Origin: Conexibacter sp. DBS9H8
Lineage (GTDB): Bacteria > Actinomycetota > Thermoleophilia > Solirubrobacterales > Solirubrobacteraceae
Assembly: GCF_023330685.1 (NCBI RefSeq)
Contig: NZ_CP097128.1
Coordinates: 1,550,001 to 1,614,000, forward strand
Reading direction: 5' to 3'
Length of the DNA stretch: 64,000 nucleotides
The notes beneath the pieces were generated by a model that was given only the letters and a program-made list of their open reading frames with translations, searched no databases and was not told the origin of the DNA. Both the position numbers and the translations under genes were made by a program. Of the stretch, positions 50,944 to 60,200 are shown piece by piece (position 1 is the stretch's first letter; each line of letters starts with the position of its first letter).

Positions 50944-51923
50944 TCATCGCCTTCATTGATGAGCAGCGCGCCCAGGGCGTCGCGGTCGAGTCGGTCTGCC
51001 GGGTCCTGAGGGATCAGGGTGTGCAGATCGCCGCGAGAACCTATCGGCACTGGGTCAGCGGCCATGTCGCCGCGCGGACGGTCAGCGACGCGATCGTCGT
51101 CGACGCGATCCGTGATCTGGCCTGGAGCACGCAGACGGGCCCAGACGGCCGTGAGCGTCGTCAGCTGACCCCGGAGGGGCTCTATGGACGGCGCAAGATG
51201 CTTGCGCTGCTGCGTCGCCGCGGACTGGCTGAGGTCTCCAGAGGCGCGGTGGACCGGGCGATGCGCTGGTTGGGCCTTTCCGGCGTCACCCGCTCCAAGC
51301 GCATCCGGACGACCGTGCCGGCGGCTGACGGCAGACGGGCGGGCGATCTGTTGAACCGGAACTTCTCAGCCCCCGCCCCGAACCGGGTATGGGTGACCGA
51401 CTACACCTATGTGAGGACCTGGTCGCCGGCATGGGTGTACGTGACCTTCATCGTCGACTGCTTCTCCCAACGGATCGTCGCCTGGCACGCCCAGAGCACC
51501 AAACACACCGACCTGGTCATGATCCCGCTCAAGATGGCGCTCTGGGAACGCGACCGCCAAGGCCACCCCGTCGTCGCCGGTGAGCTGATCGCCCACGCCG
51601 ACGCCGGGTCTCAATACACGTCGATTCGCTTCACCGACCACCTCGATCTCGAGGGGATCGCCCCGTCGATCGGGACCGTCGGCGACGCGTTCGATAACGC
51701 CCTGATGGAGACGATCAACGGCCTCTACAAGACCGAATGCATCCGCACCACCGTCTTCCATCAAGGGCCGTACCGGACGATCGCTGACGTCGAATTCGCG
51801 ACCGCGGCATGGGTCGACTGGTACAACCACCGCAGGCTCCACGGCTCCTTCGGAATGAGGACCCCCGCCGAAGCCGAGACCGACTACTACCAAGCACACA
51901 ACACCGAGCTCAGCCCCGCATAG
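50940..51923 (+). CDS. IS3-family transposase OrfB (DDE integrase core)
   Basis: A 327-residue product from ATG 50940 (MIIAFIDEQRAQGVAVESVC). The integrase core carries the DDE triad: NRVWVTDYTYVRTWSPAWVY (first Asp), IAHADAGSQYTSIRFTDHLD (second Asp) and GDAFDNALMETINGLYKTEC (Glu), followed by WVDWYNHRRLHGSFGMRTPA. No stop or frameshift is visible, so it should be functional. The frame continues upstream of the ATG for the OrfAB fusion. Confidence 0.95.
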   Translation: MIIAFIDEQRAQGVAVESVCRVLRDQGVQIAARTYRHWVSGHVAARTVSDAIVVDAIRDLAWSTQTGPDGRERRQLTPEGLYGRRKMLALLRRRGLAEVSRGAVDRAMRWLGLSGVTRSKRIRTTVPAADGRRAGDLLNRNFSAPAPNRVWVTDYTYVRTWSPAWVYVTFIVDCFSQRIVAWHAQSTKHTDLVMIPLKMALWERDRQGHPVVAGELIAHADAGSQYTSIRFTDHLDLEGIAPSIGTVGDAFDNALMETINGLYKTECIRTTVFHQGPYRTIADVEFATAAWVDWYNHRRLHGSFGMRTPAEAETDYYQAHNTELSPA

Positions 51924-51954
51924 AAGCGGCAAAGAACCCGGGACGGTTCATGAA

Positions 51955-53119
51955 AGCGCTTGCGATGAGCCTGCGACCCGATGACCGGGTCGTGCTCGAG
52001 GCGACCGGGAACTCGCTGGCGATCGCGAGGATCCTCGAACCCCGTTGCCAGGAGGTGTTGATCGCTCACGCCCGGCACGTTCGCGCGATCAGCCACGCGA
52101 AGGTAAAGACGGACAAGATCGACGCGCGCGTGCTGGCGGATCTGCTCGCCGCAGACCTGATCCCGCAGGTTTGGGTTGGGGATGACAAGGTCCGGGCGAT
52201 GCGTCGGGTCGTGTCGCGCCGGCGGGGGCTGGTCAAGCGCCGCACCCAGATCAAGAACGAGATCACGGCGGTCCTGCAGCGTAATCTGAAGCCTCGCCCG
52301 CCGGTTTCGGACCTGTTCGGCAAACAGGGCCGGATCTGGCTCGGGGATCAGGAACTGCCGATCGATGAGCAGCTCACGGTTGACGCCGCGTTGCGTCAGC
52401 TCGACTTCGTTGGCGACGAGCTCGCACAGATCGACAAGCTCGTCGCCCAGGACGCGTTGCAAAATCCAGAGGTGCTGCGGTTGATGACGATCCCCGGCAT
52501 TGATGTCACGACCGCCGCGACGATGATGGCCGTGATCGGCGACATCCACCGGTTCAAGACACCTCAGCAGCTCGTCGGCTATCTCGGATTGCACCCACGG
52601 ATCCGACAGTCCGGGAACGGACCCGCCCATCACGGACGGCTTTCGAAGGAAGGGTCCGCCGCGGCCCGCCATGTGCTGGTCGAAGCTGCGTGGGTCTCGG
52701 CCAAGTCTCCAGGGCCGCTTCGCGCGTTCGCTGAGCGGACCGCTGCGCGACGTGGCCGGAACGTCGCTACGGTCGCGGTCGCCCGCAAGCTCGCGGTGCT
52801 CTGTTGGCATCTGCTGACCAAGGGTGAGGACTACGCCTTCGCCCGCCCTAGCCTCGTCCGGCGCAAGCATCGGGCGCTTGAGCTCAAAGCCGGCGCGCCG
52901 CGCACCAAACCCGGTCCGAACCCGAACCCGATCCGCAAGAACCCGGCGCTTGAGGCACATGAGCTCGCGATCACCGAACAGGCCGAGAGTGCCTATCGAC
53001 GATTGGTCAAAGACTGGCAGCCCAACCGGCCCGGCGAAGGTGGTGCGGGCGCGACACGGGAGCGCGCATCATCGAGGCCCTCTTGGGGCACGGCAGCGCC
53101 GCAGACCATGAGCTCCTAA
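51955..53119 (+). pseudogene. IS110-family recombinase, 3' part (interrupted)
   Basis: The remaining 387 codons of the IS110 gene: VLEATGNSLAIARILEPRCQ, HAKVKTDKIDARVLADLLAA (DEDD-type catalytic residues) and the Tnp C-terminal domain LMTIPGIDVTTAATMMAVIG, FKTPQQLVGYLGLHPRIRQS, GRLSKEGSAAARHVLVEAAW with the serine region. It was separated from its first 38 codons by the IS3 insertion. A frame opening inside the IS3 element could still express a truncated product, which would lack the first catalytic Asp. Confidence 0.9.
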
Positions 53120-53342
53120 AGCCTGCCGTTCGCCAAGTCAGTCACCCGCACCGACGAGGAGAATCTCACTCTCGAGCTTGATCGTCCACCCAGAGTTTGA
53201 CTTTCATCCGTAACTCGCTCTTCGGCGACTTCTCTGGTCTCAGCTCCTGCTGAGTGAGGACCTCCTGTGCCGCGCGCTGGCGGGCGGGACAGCCCGGAGG
53301 GCTGGCCTGGACGCGAGCGCGCGGGCGCGCCGGGGTGAGGGG

Positions 53343-54584
53343 TCAGGCGGCAACCGGGAGCTCCTCGACGGTGCGGTCGACCGGTTCGGGTTTGGCGAGG
53401 ACGGTCGCGAGCGACTCGGCGGAGAGGTAGCGGCGCGAGACGAGCCATTCGTCATTCTGTTCCAGCAGCAACGCGCCGCAGAGCCGGATCACTGCAGCGT
53501 CGTTGGGGAAGATCCCGACGACGTCAGAGCGCCGGCCGATCTCCTTGTTGACCCGCTCCAGCGGGTTCGTCGAACGGATTTTCGGCCAGTGTTCTTTCGG
53601 GAAGGCGTAGAAGCCGATCAGGTCCTCTTCAGCAGCCTCGAGCAGCTCACAGACCTTCGGGGCCGTTGAGGCGAGCTTCTCGAGCACCTGGCCGACCCGA
53701 GCGCGGGCCTGGTCACCGTGCTCGGCCTGGAAGATCTCGCGCAACGCGGCTGAGAGCATTCCGCGCTGGTCGCGACGAACATGGGCGCCCATGTCCCGAG
53801 CGAAGTGGACGGTGCAACGCTGCCAAGGCACCCCAAGAACGCGCGCCACGGCCTGCTTGAGCCCCTCGTGCTGATCGGTGATGCACAACTTCACGCCGGC
53901 GAGGCCGCGACGCTTCAAGCCGCGGAGGAACTCGACCCAGAAACTGCCGGTCTCGACCTCGCCGACATCGAGGCCGAGCACCTCACGGACACCGCTCTCA
54001 TGGACCGCGTAGGCGACCACGACGGCCTTGGACACCACCCGGCCCTGGTCGCGGACCTTGACGTGCTTGGCATCCAGCCACAAATACGGGTAGTTGCCCT
54101 CCAACGGCCGATTCCGGAACGCCTCGACGCGCTCGTCCAGACCCCGGCAGATCGCTGAGACGCGGTCCTTGGTCATCCCGTGCACACCGAGCTGCTCCAC
54201 CAGCCGGTCGACCTTGCGGGTCGACACGCCGTTGACATAGGCCTCCATCACGACGGCGAAGATCGCTTGCTCCGCCGGCCGCCTGGCCTCGAGAAAACTC
54301 GGGAAGTACGCGGTCCCCGAGCGTTTGCGCGGGACCAGCAGCTCGATCTCACCCACCCGCGTCTCCCACCCCCGGGGCCGATATCCGTTCCGGTGCGTCT
54401 CGCGGCTCTCGGGAGCGACCTGCCCGCGGGCCGCGCCGATCTCCGCGCCGATCTCCGCGCAGATCTCAGCCTCCATCAACTCGCGGACAAAGAACGCGAC
54501 CGCGTTCTTGAGGAACTCATCCAGGGATCCGTCCGCTGCCCTGGCGACGACATCAGCAACCGTCATGCTCTGCACTTCGACCAT
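53343..54584 (-). CDS. IS256-family (Mutator-like) transposase
   Basis: An intact 413-residue transposase. DDE residues: YLWLDAKHVKVRDQGRVVSK (first Asp), KLCITDQHEGLKQAVARVLG (second Asp) and STNPLERVNKEIGRRSDVVG (Glu); also PWQRCTVHFARDMGAHV, the C-x2-H region of the family, and an early ICAEIGAEIGAARGQVAPES. ATG 54584 is preceded by AAGGAG at 8 nt. Element ends are not certain; GTTACACCACTTCTACCGAC near 54681 looks like one end, and the other should lie in 53120-53340, where I found no clear match. Confidence 0.93.
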   Translation of the reverse strand: MVEVQSMTVADVVARAADGSLDEFLKNAVAFFVRELMEAEICAEIGAEIGAARGQVAPESRETHRNGYRPRGWETRVGEIELLVPRKRSGTAYFPSFLEARRPAEQAIFAVVMEAYVNGVSTRKVDRLVEQLGVHGMTKDRVSAICRGLDERVEAFRNRPLEGNYPYLWLDAKHVKVRDQGRVVSKAVVVAYAVHESGVREVLGLDVGEVETGSFWVEFLRGLKRRGLAGVKLCITDQHEGLKQAVARVLGVPWQRCTVHFARDMGAHVRRDQRGMLSAALREIFQAEHGDQARARVGQVLEKLASTAPKVCELLEAAEEDLIGFYAFPKEHWPKIRSTNPLERVNKEIGRRSDVVGIFPNDAAVIRLCGALLLEQNDEWLVSRRYLSAESLATVLAKPEPVDRTVEELPVAA

Positions 54585-54773
54585 CGTGGTGACTCCTTCT
54601 TGCTGCTCTTGGCGGAGCCGTTGAGCATGAGCACCACGGTGGTCGGAACCCCTCCCAGGGCCCGCGACCTCAGGCGCTCGTTACACCACTTCTACCGACG
54701 TGACCACTGCTGTCGGGCTAACAAGCGGAGGAGACAGGTCGGCGAGCGCCCGTGCCCGGTCACGGCCGCGTAG

Positions 54774-54901
54774 GCCGGGCTCGCGATCACGAGCGCGCGC
54801 GAGCTTGCGCCGCACGCCAGTCTCGGGCGTGGAGTGGGGGCGATCGCTTCCCTGAAAACCGATCGTTAGCTCGACGGCAGCGCGCGCGAGTGCTCCGGCG
54901 C
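54774..54901 (-). repeat. Copy B of the ~125-bp dispersed inverted repeat
   Basis: The reverse complement of this segment is about 90 percent identical by eye to 43874-44003, including GCACTCGCGCGCG, GATCGGTTT, AGGGAAGCGATCG, TGGCGTGCGGCGCAAGCTCG and GATCGCGAGCCCGGCC. It lies about 190 bp beyond the IS256 transposase start. The two copies face each other across 10.8 kb holding the ubiquitin-like operon. The rest of 54585-54995 shows no gene. Confidence 0.8.
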
Positions 54902-54995
54902 GGTTCGCTGCTACGCCCTACTCCCCGCTGACCGAATGGTTCACCACGGATGCGTCAGCCTGCGGTCCGTCGGCTCGGAGGATCCCAGCGACGCT

Positions 54996-55026
54996 AAAAA
55001 GAAACCCGGCCCACAAGGGGCCGGGT
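54996..55026 (-). terminator. Intrinsic terminator after the NYN gene
   Basis: Read on the minus strand, ACCCGGCCC and GGGCCGGGT (55004-55012 and 55018-55026) form a 9-bp stem with a 5-nt loop, followed by TTTCTTTTT. It stands about 70 bp downstream of the NYN stop and would end that operon. Confidence 0.85.
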
Positions 55027-55096
55027 GGTATGTGATCAATATAGCTGCCAGCGGACTCGGAAAGCAAGGAGCGCTTGCAACAATCGTCGCAATGTG

Positions 55097-55825
55097 CTAC
55101 CAGCCTTGCGGCTTTCCGTAGGAACCGACCGGATCTGCGAGTTGGTGGGCGCGGATCTCGTTGGCACGTAGCCGATGCCACCAGTGCCCGCCGACGCCAT
55201 CCGACTTCTCGCCGCGGAGATCTCCGGCGGTCTGAGTCTTTGATGGGTTGACTAGGCCGACCGGAACGCGCTTGCGTGCCTCGACTATCGGCAGCTTGAG
55301 GTCGCTGTCATTCGAGATCACTAGCGCCGCCTCCACCGAGCCCTCTAGGACATCCAAGAGGAGATGAGCCGCCACATTTACGTCGGAGCCCTTCTCCTCG
55401 CGCTGGGCGTGCGATACGAGGAACACCGCGTCGTGCACTGGGTTGTCCGAGGAATCCTTGACCAGCACGGGCGCCGCGGCGCGCGTCAGGATCGGTCGAC
55501 CCTTGGCGTCGGGCAACGCCAGGGGCGCGCGCTTGACGCGCGAAACGTAGGTTCCGTACTCGATGTGATCGACTGACTGGGCCGCCACCAGCGCTTTGAG
55601 ATAGATGTCCTGGTCGCGTGCGCCACCGGGGTTGTCAGCCCCGCTGATCCGCGCGGTGCAGTACACGATTCGTTCAATGCTGATGTCCGACCAGCTCGTC
55701 GACTGGCACAGCGCGCTCGCGAGGGATCGTAGGTTTATCCAGCGCCAACCAGGGGTCCCGCGTCCGCACAGACCTCGCGCGCCGTAATAGAGATTGAACC
55801 CGTCGATGTAAACGCCGACTTTCAT
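55097..55825 (-). CDS. NYN-domain (PIN-like) protein, putative RNase
   Basis: A 242-residue protein with a NYN domain, a PIN-like metal-dependent nuclease fold. The acidic motifs are present: MKVGVYIDGFNLYYGARGLC (Asp8, Asn11), EEKGSDVNVAAHLLLDVLEG (Lys-Gly-x-Asp) and ALVISNDSDLKLPIVEARKR (the D-S-D motif). The C-terminal tail (GVGGHWWHRLRANEIRAHQL) is specific. NYN proteins in mobile regions are often toxins or defence RNases. Its ATG overlaps the stop of an upstream frame by 4 bp, and a terminator follows the gene. Confidence 0.88.
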   Translation of the reverse strand: MKVGVYIDGFNLYYGARGLCGRGTPGWRWINLRSLASALCQSTSWSDISIERIVYCTARISGADNPGGARDQDIYLKALVAAQSVDHIEYGTYVSRVKRAPLALPDAKGRPILTRAAAPVLVKDSSDNPVHDAVFLVSHAQREEKGSDVNVAAHLLLDVLEGSVEAALVISNDSDLKLPIVEARKRVPVGLVNPSKTQTAGDLRGEKSDGVGGHWWHRLRANEIRAHQLADPVGSYGKPQGW

Positions 55826-56241
55826 GCGCCTAACGCGCCAGCCTCATGAATTTTGATGCGTCGACGAGGCCGTTGCTTGCCCGCCCGCCCATTGACCGCC
55901 CGTAGGCAGCGATCACAAACCGCGAATGCGATCGCGCGCATCGCACTGATCCGGACGAGTGCCTTGGCGACGAAGCCATCATGCAAGGGCGTAGCGTCGG
56001 GCGAGCGCATCGCCACGCGAGCGATCGTCCGCGTCCGGACCCGCTTTGCTGTCCGGACGCGTCTGTCGGCGCAGATGCCGACAGGCCCCCTATGCGCGGT
56101 TTCCAGGCTCGCCGGCACCGTTGGCACGATCGCGTTGGTGACCGCCGGAGCCCCCGCGCGGGCATCTGGTGTGGCGCGGATGCGATGCGGGGATCGAGCG
56201 TCGGAGGACTGGCGCTCGGGAGGTTCGGTTCGGCCGCGCAT
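55822..56241 (-). CDS. Arg-rich hypothetical protein upstream of the NYN gene
   Basis: A 139-residue frame fits exactly between its neighbours: it starts 3 bp after the VOC-gene stop and ends with a 4-bp overlap of the NYN start. The sequence is Arg/Ala-rich with a CxxC near the end (AVCDRCLRAVNGRAGKQRPR). A plus-strand frame of similar length overlaps it, and no motif is convincing, so spacing is the only real support. It may instead be a non-coding spacer. Confidence 0.35.
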   Translation of the reverse strand: MRGRTEPPERQSSDARSPHRIRATPDARAGAPAVTNAIVPTVPASLETAHRGPVGICADRRVRTAKRVRTRTIARVAMRSPDATPLHDGFVAKALVRISAMRAIAFAVCDRCLRAVNGRAGKQRPRRRIKIHEAGALGA

Positions 56242-56243
56242 CG

Positions 56244-56873
56244 TCAGTCGGTTCGTCGCACGGTGTGTCCGGCGGTGTGGATGACGGTCTTGGGGGTGCC
56301 GGCGATGGTGGCGTGCACCGGGTGGGGCTGGGCTGGGCGTTGGAGTGGAAGCCAGCCGCGTCCGATGGCGGTGATGATCAGGGTGCCGGTCGGTGCGCCG
56401 AGGAACGTCAGGTCTGTTCCGGCGCCGCTGAAGACGTTCAGTTCGAGTGGGGCGAGGTCTGTGGTGATCGTGTCGACGTCGCCGACGAGTCCGATCTCTG
56501 AGATCCCGAGGAACTCGCTCGGGTTGAACGGGCCGTGGCGGCCGGTCTCGCCGTGGCCGTGGTGGGCGATCAGTTCGACGATGTTGTGGAAGTAGATCGC
56601 GTCGGCGTTCCAGGCGTTGAAGTGGATCGGGTCGCTGAGGGTTTGGACGCGCTGGCGTGCCCAGTGGGTGGCGGCGGTGAACCGGTCGCCGGGGAGTTGG
56701 ATGGCGAAGTGGTAGAACGGCGTGCCGGTGTGAGGTTCAAAGGCGAGGGTGCTGTGGCCGATCTCGTGGGCTGCCTCGGCGGTCAAGCCGAGGCCGAGGG
56801 TGCTGGCGTAGAAGTGCGTGACCGCCCGCCGGCTGGAGGCCGGCACTTGCAGTTGCACGCGCAGAAGGTCCAT
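56244..56873 (-). CDS. VOC-superfamily (glyoxalase/dioxygenase-like) protein
   Basis: A 209-residue protein with two vicinal-oxygen-chelate modules. The first shows MDLLRVQLQVPASSRRAVTH, FYASTLGLGLTAEAAHEIGH, the metal-ligand-like FYHFAIQLPGDRFTAATHWA and AIYFHNIVELIAHH; the second begins FLGISEIGLVGDVDTITTDL with LTFLGAPTGTLIITAIGRGW. It should bind a divalent metal; the substrate is unknown. ATG 56873 begins the minus-strand gene set that ends with the NYN gene. Confidence 0.82.
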   Translation of the reverse strand: MDLLRVQLQVPASSRRAVTHFYASTLGLGLTAEAAHEIGHSTLAFEPHTGTPFYHFAIQLPGDRFTAATHWARQRVQTLSDPIHFNAWNADAIYFHNIVELIAHHGHGETGRHGPFNPSEFLGISEIGLVGDVDTITTDLAPLELNVFSGAGTDLTFLGAPTGTLIITAIGRGWLPLQRPAQPHPVHATIAGTPKTVIHTAGHTVRRTD

Positions 56874-57168
56874 CCTCTGTGCATCCTATGCCGATACGCG
56901 CAGGGGGAGGAGGCCTCCAGGGCCGCTCCCGCCTGGCGGCCGGCCGGTCCGCGGTGTGTGATGGGCGCCGGGGCGCGCACGGGCGGTCGCGTTCGCGCCA
57001 GACGAGCGCACCGCAGCCACGGCGCGCGCCCTGAGATCGCCAACGCCCTCCCCAAGGCCAGGCCGACGCGACGTTTCGCCACGCCGACCGCCAGGCATCC
57101 GAGCCCGCTCCTTGACCCGTAACGGCCTCAGGCAGAACCAGCTTCCCGTCGCTCCGCTCCGGTCCGCA

Positions 57169-57216
57169 CACAGTTGCACTTTTTGCAAAGTCTTGTTTCA
57201 CAAATGCAATACTGTG
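57169..57216 (+). promoter_or_regulatory. Promoter and dyads of the relaxase gene
   Basis: TTGCAA (57183-57188) and AATACT (57208-57213) are spaced 19 bp; the -10 ends 7 nt before GTG 57221, predicting a leaderless transcript. ACTTT-TTGC-AAAGT (57178-57191) is a perfect dyad, and CACAGTTGCA (57169-57178) is nearly mirrored by TGCAATACTGTG (57205-57216). The remainder of 56874-57168 shows no gene. Confidence 0.5.
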
Positions 57217-57220
57217 GAGC

Positions 57221-60200
57221 GTGCTCTCGATCGGGAAGCTCGTTGTCGGCCAGCAGCGCTACTACGACCAGCAGGTCGCCCAGGGGGGCGACGACTACTA
57301 CTCGGGGCGAGGTGAGGCACCGGGTGAGTGGGTCGGGCACGGCGCTGAAGCGCTCGGTCTGGCTGGCGTCGTCCACGCCGCACAGTTCGATGCTCTGCTG
57401 TCTGGGACCGACCCGCGGGATCTTCAGACCAAGCTCAAGGGGTGGCGACCATCGAAGGTCGCCGCGCTTGATCTGACCTTCTCGGCCCCCAAGAGCGTGA
57501 GCGTCCTGTTCGCTGTCGCTGACGAACCCGTTGCCTGTGAGCTGGTTGCCGCTCATGAGTCCGCCGTGCGCGCGGCTCTGGTGTGGATCGAGGACACGTC
57601 TGTGGAGGTCCGGCGCGGTCGAGGCGGCCAGGAGACGTTTCGGGCTGAGGGCCTGATCGCCGCCGCCTACCGGCACCGGATGTCGCGAGCGCTGGACCCA
57701 CAGCTTCACACTCACGTCGTCGCCGCGAATATGGCCAAGGGGCCCGACGGTCGCTTCACGGCGCTCAACGGCACGCCGCTCTACCGCTCGGCCAAGACCG
57801 CTGGCTACCTCTATCAGGCCCACCTCCGGGCCGAGGTCAGTGAGCGCTTGGGTCTGAACTGGGGCCCAGTGAAGAAGGGGGCGGCGGAGCTGGAGGCGAT
57901 CCCGCAGGACGTGCTCGAGGAGTTCTCAAGGCGGCGCCATGAGATGCAGAAAGCGGCTGAGAAGGGAGGCTTTTCGCTCGGTAGCAAACGGTCGGCCGAG
58001 GCGGCGGCCGTCGACACCAGAGAGCGCAAGCAATACGGGGTCGACACGCACACCTGGCGGGAGGAGGTTCAAGCCAGGGCTGCGGAGCACGGGCTGGACC
58101 GAGAGGCTGTAGGGCGGCTACTGAGCCAAGGTAGGGATCGCGCCGGGCTGGGCGGCGTCGATGCTGAGTCAGACGGAGGCCTCGAAGATCGTTTGGCAGG
58201 CGAGCACGGACTCACCGAGCGAGCCAACACGTTCGACGACCGGGCCGTGCTTCAGCAGTTCGCGGGCGCCGCAGAACAAGGCGCGCGGGTGCCTGCGGTT
58301 CGTTCACTGGCCCAAGGCTTCAGTCTCCGCGCTGACGTCTTGCCGACCGTCCACGGCGAGATGACCACAAGCGATCTGGTGGCCAGTGAGGAGCGGCTGA
58401 TCCGCGCCGCGATAGGACGCGCGAAGACCGGCACCGCGACTCTCGACGCGGCACGCGTAGACGAAACGGTCTCGCGGGCTGATCGGCAGCTGACAGCTGA
58501 TCAGCGCGACGTGGTCATCTCCGTAGCGACCTCGGGAAACGGGGTGGATGTGGTCGAGGCGCTGGCGGGCACCGGCAAGACCTACACCGCTGGGGTGATC
58601 CGCCAGGCTTATGAGTCGGCGGGCTATGAGGTGCTCGGCCTCGCACCGACCGGGCGTGGCGCACGGGAGTTGAGTGATGAGGCCGGCATCCCGGCGCGCA
58701 CGATCGACAGGGCGCTGATCGACATCGAGCAGAACGCCCGGCCGATTCCGGCCAACGCCGTGATCGTGATCGACGAGGCAGGCATGGCGCCGACGCGGAT
58801 CACCGCCCGCCTGTTGGAACATGCGGAGGTGGCTGGGGCGAAAGTGATCGCGATTGGCGACTCAGGCCAGCTGCCGTCCGTGCTTGCCGGCGGCTGGCTC
58901 AAGGCTGTCGGGCAGCGCGTCGGGGAGGTGCGGCTCACAGAGGGGATGCGACAGCGCGACCCCGGGGAACGCCGCGCGCTCGGTGCGCTTCACGCAGGGG
59001 CGCCCGAGCGGTTCCTGGCGTGGGCCGAGACGGCCGGGCGGGTGTATGTCCTCGACCACAGCGAGCTGCGTGACCATGTCATCCGCGCTTGGGTCGACGC
59101 CGTCGCCGACCTCGGTCCGCGTCACGCCGTCATGATCTCCCGCGACAACGAGACGCGAGATCACCTCAACGCCGCTGCTCGGGCGCACCGAACTGCAAAT
59201 GGGGAGCTGAGCGACGAGCACGCCTTTGGCCCGGTCGCGGTCGCCGTGGGTGACCGGATCATCTGCCGTGACAACGACGCGCGCGTCGGCGTCGACAACG
59301 GCACTCGCGGCACCGTCCGCCGCGTCGCATCTGAAGCCATCGTGTTCGAGACAGACGGCGGCCTCTACCGCGACCTGCCCGCCGCCTACGTCGCCGACCA
59401 TGTAGAGCACGCCTACTGCCTCACAGGTCACGGCATGCAGGGCGGCACCGTCGAGCGCGCGATCGTCGTCGCCTCGCCGGCAGATTTGACTCGCGGCTGG
59501 AGCTACAGCGCCCTGTCCCGGGCCCGCGGCGACACGAAACTGCTGATCGCTGACGAGCAGCGCCACTACGACGGCCGGGCCGAGATGGCGCCCGATCCCG
59601 GCCTTGGGGCACGGGATCGAGCGACAGTGCTGGCGGCGGTCGCGAGGCGGATGCTGGTCCGCGACGATGAGGACCTTGCCGTCGACCAACTCGCACCAGC
59701 TGGCCGAGCAGACGATCAGAAGCTCAGCACAGACCGCGCCGCCACCCAGCCGCTGTCACAGGAGCGTGGTGCTGCCCGACTGGAAGTGCGAGAGCCGCCA
59801 GCGAGCATCGAGCGCCTCATCGACCTCCGCGACCGGATCAGCCGCACCCAGATGAGTCTGAATGCCCTGCCGCTCCGCTCGCTGACCCGGTTCGACCAGA
59901 TCGACGCCAACGCGCGCGAGATCACCGAACGGCTCAATGGCCACGAAAAGCGGCTCGATGCTCTGCCAGTCCCGGGTCGTCGCTTCGGTCGAGTCCATGG
60001 CCCGCACGCTGAAGAGCGCGAGTTCTTAGCCCGCGCCGTCGCGATGGATCGCCGGGAGCTGGGCGATCTCCGCGAGAGTCGCGTGCAGCAGGAACGCGAA
60101 CTCGGCGATCCGTCGCAGGTCAAGTCCGAACGCGACGGACTACAGACTGCGCTGACCGAGCTCCAGAAGGACTACTCAGATGTCAGAGACAAGCTCGTCG

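Larger units (their letters stand above)
50578..51950. mobile_element. Intact IS3-family element inserted in the IS110 gene
   Basis: Terminal inverted repeats begin TGAACCGTCCC (50578) and end with the complementary GGGACGGTTCA (51950); about 19 of 25 terminal bases match. The direct repeat TGAA at 50574-50577 and 51951-51954 is the 4-bp target duplication. The 1373-bp element carries two consecutive genes. Intact ends and target site argue for recent insertion. Confidence 0.93.

Noticed and set aside
55853..56284. Plus-strand frame of 143 codons opposite the Arg-rich gene
   Set aside because: No ribosome site and no fit with neighbours, whereas the minus-strand frame abuts both adjacent genes. 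Neither is proven.
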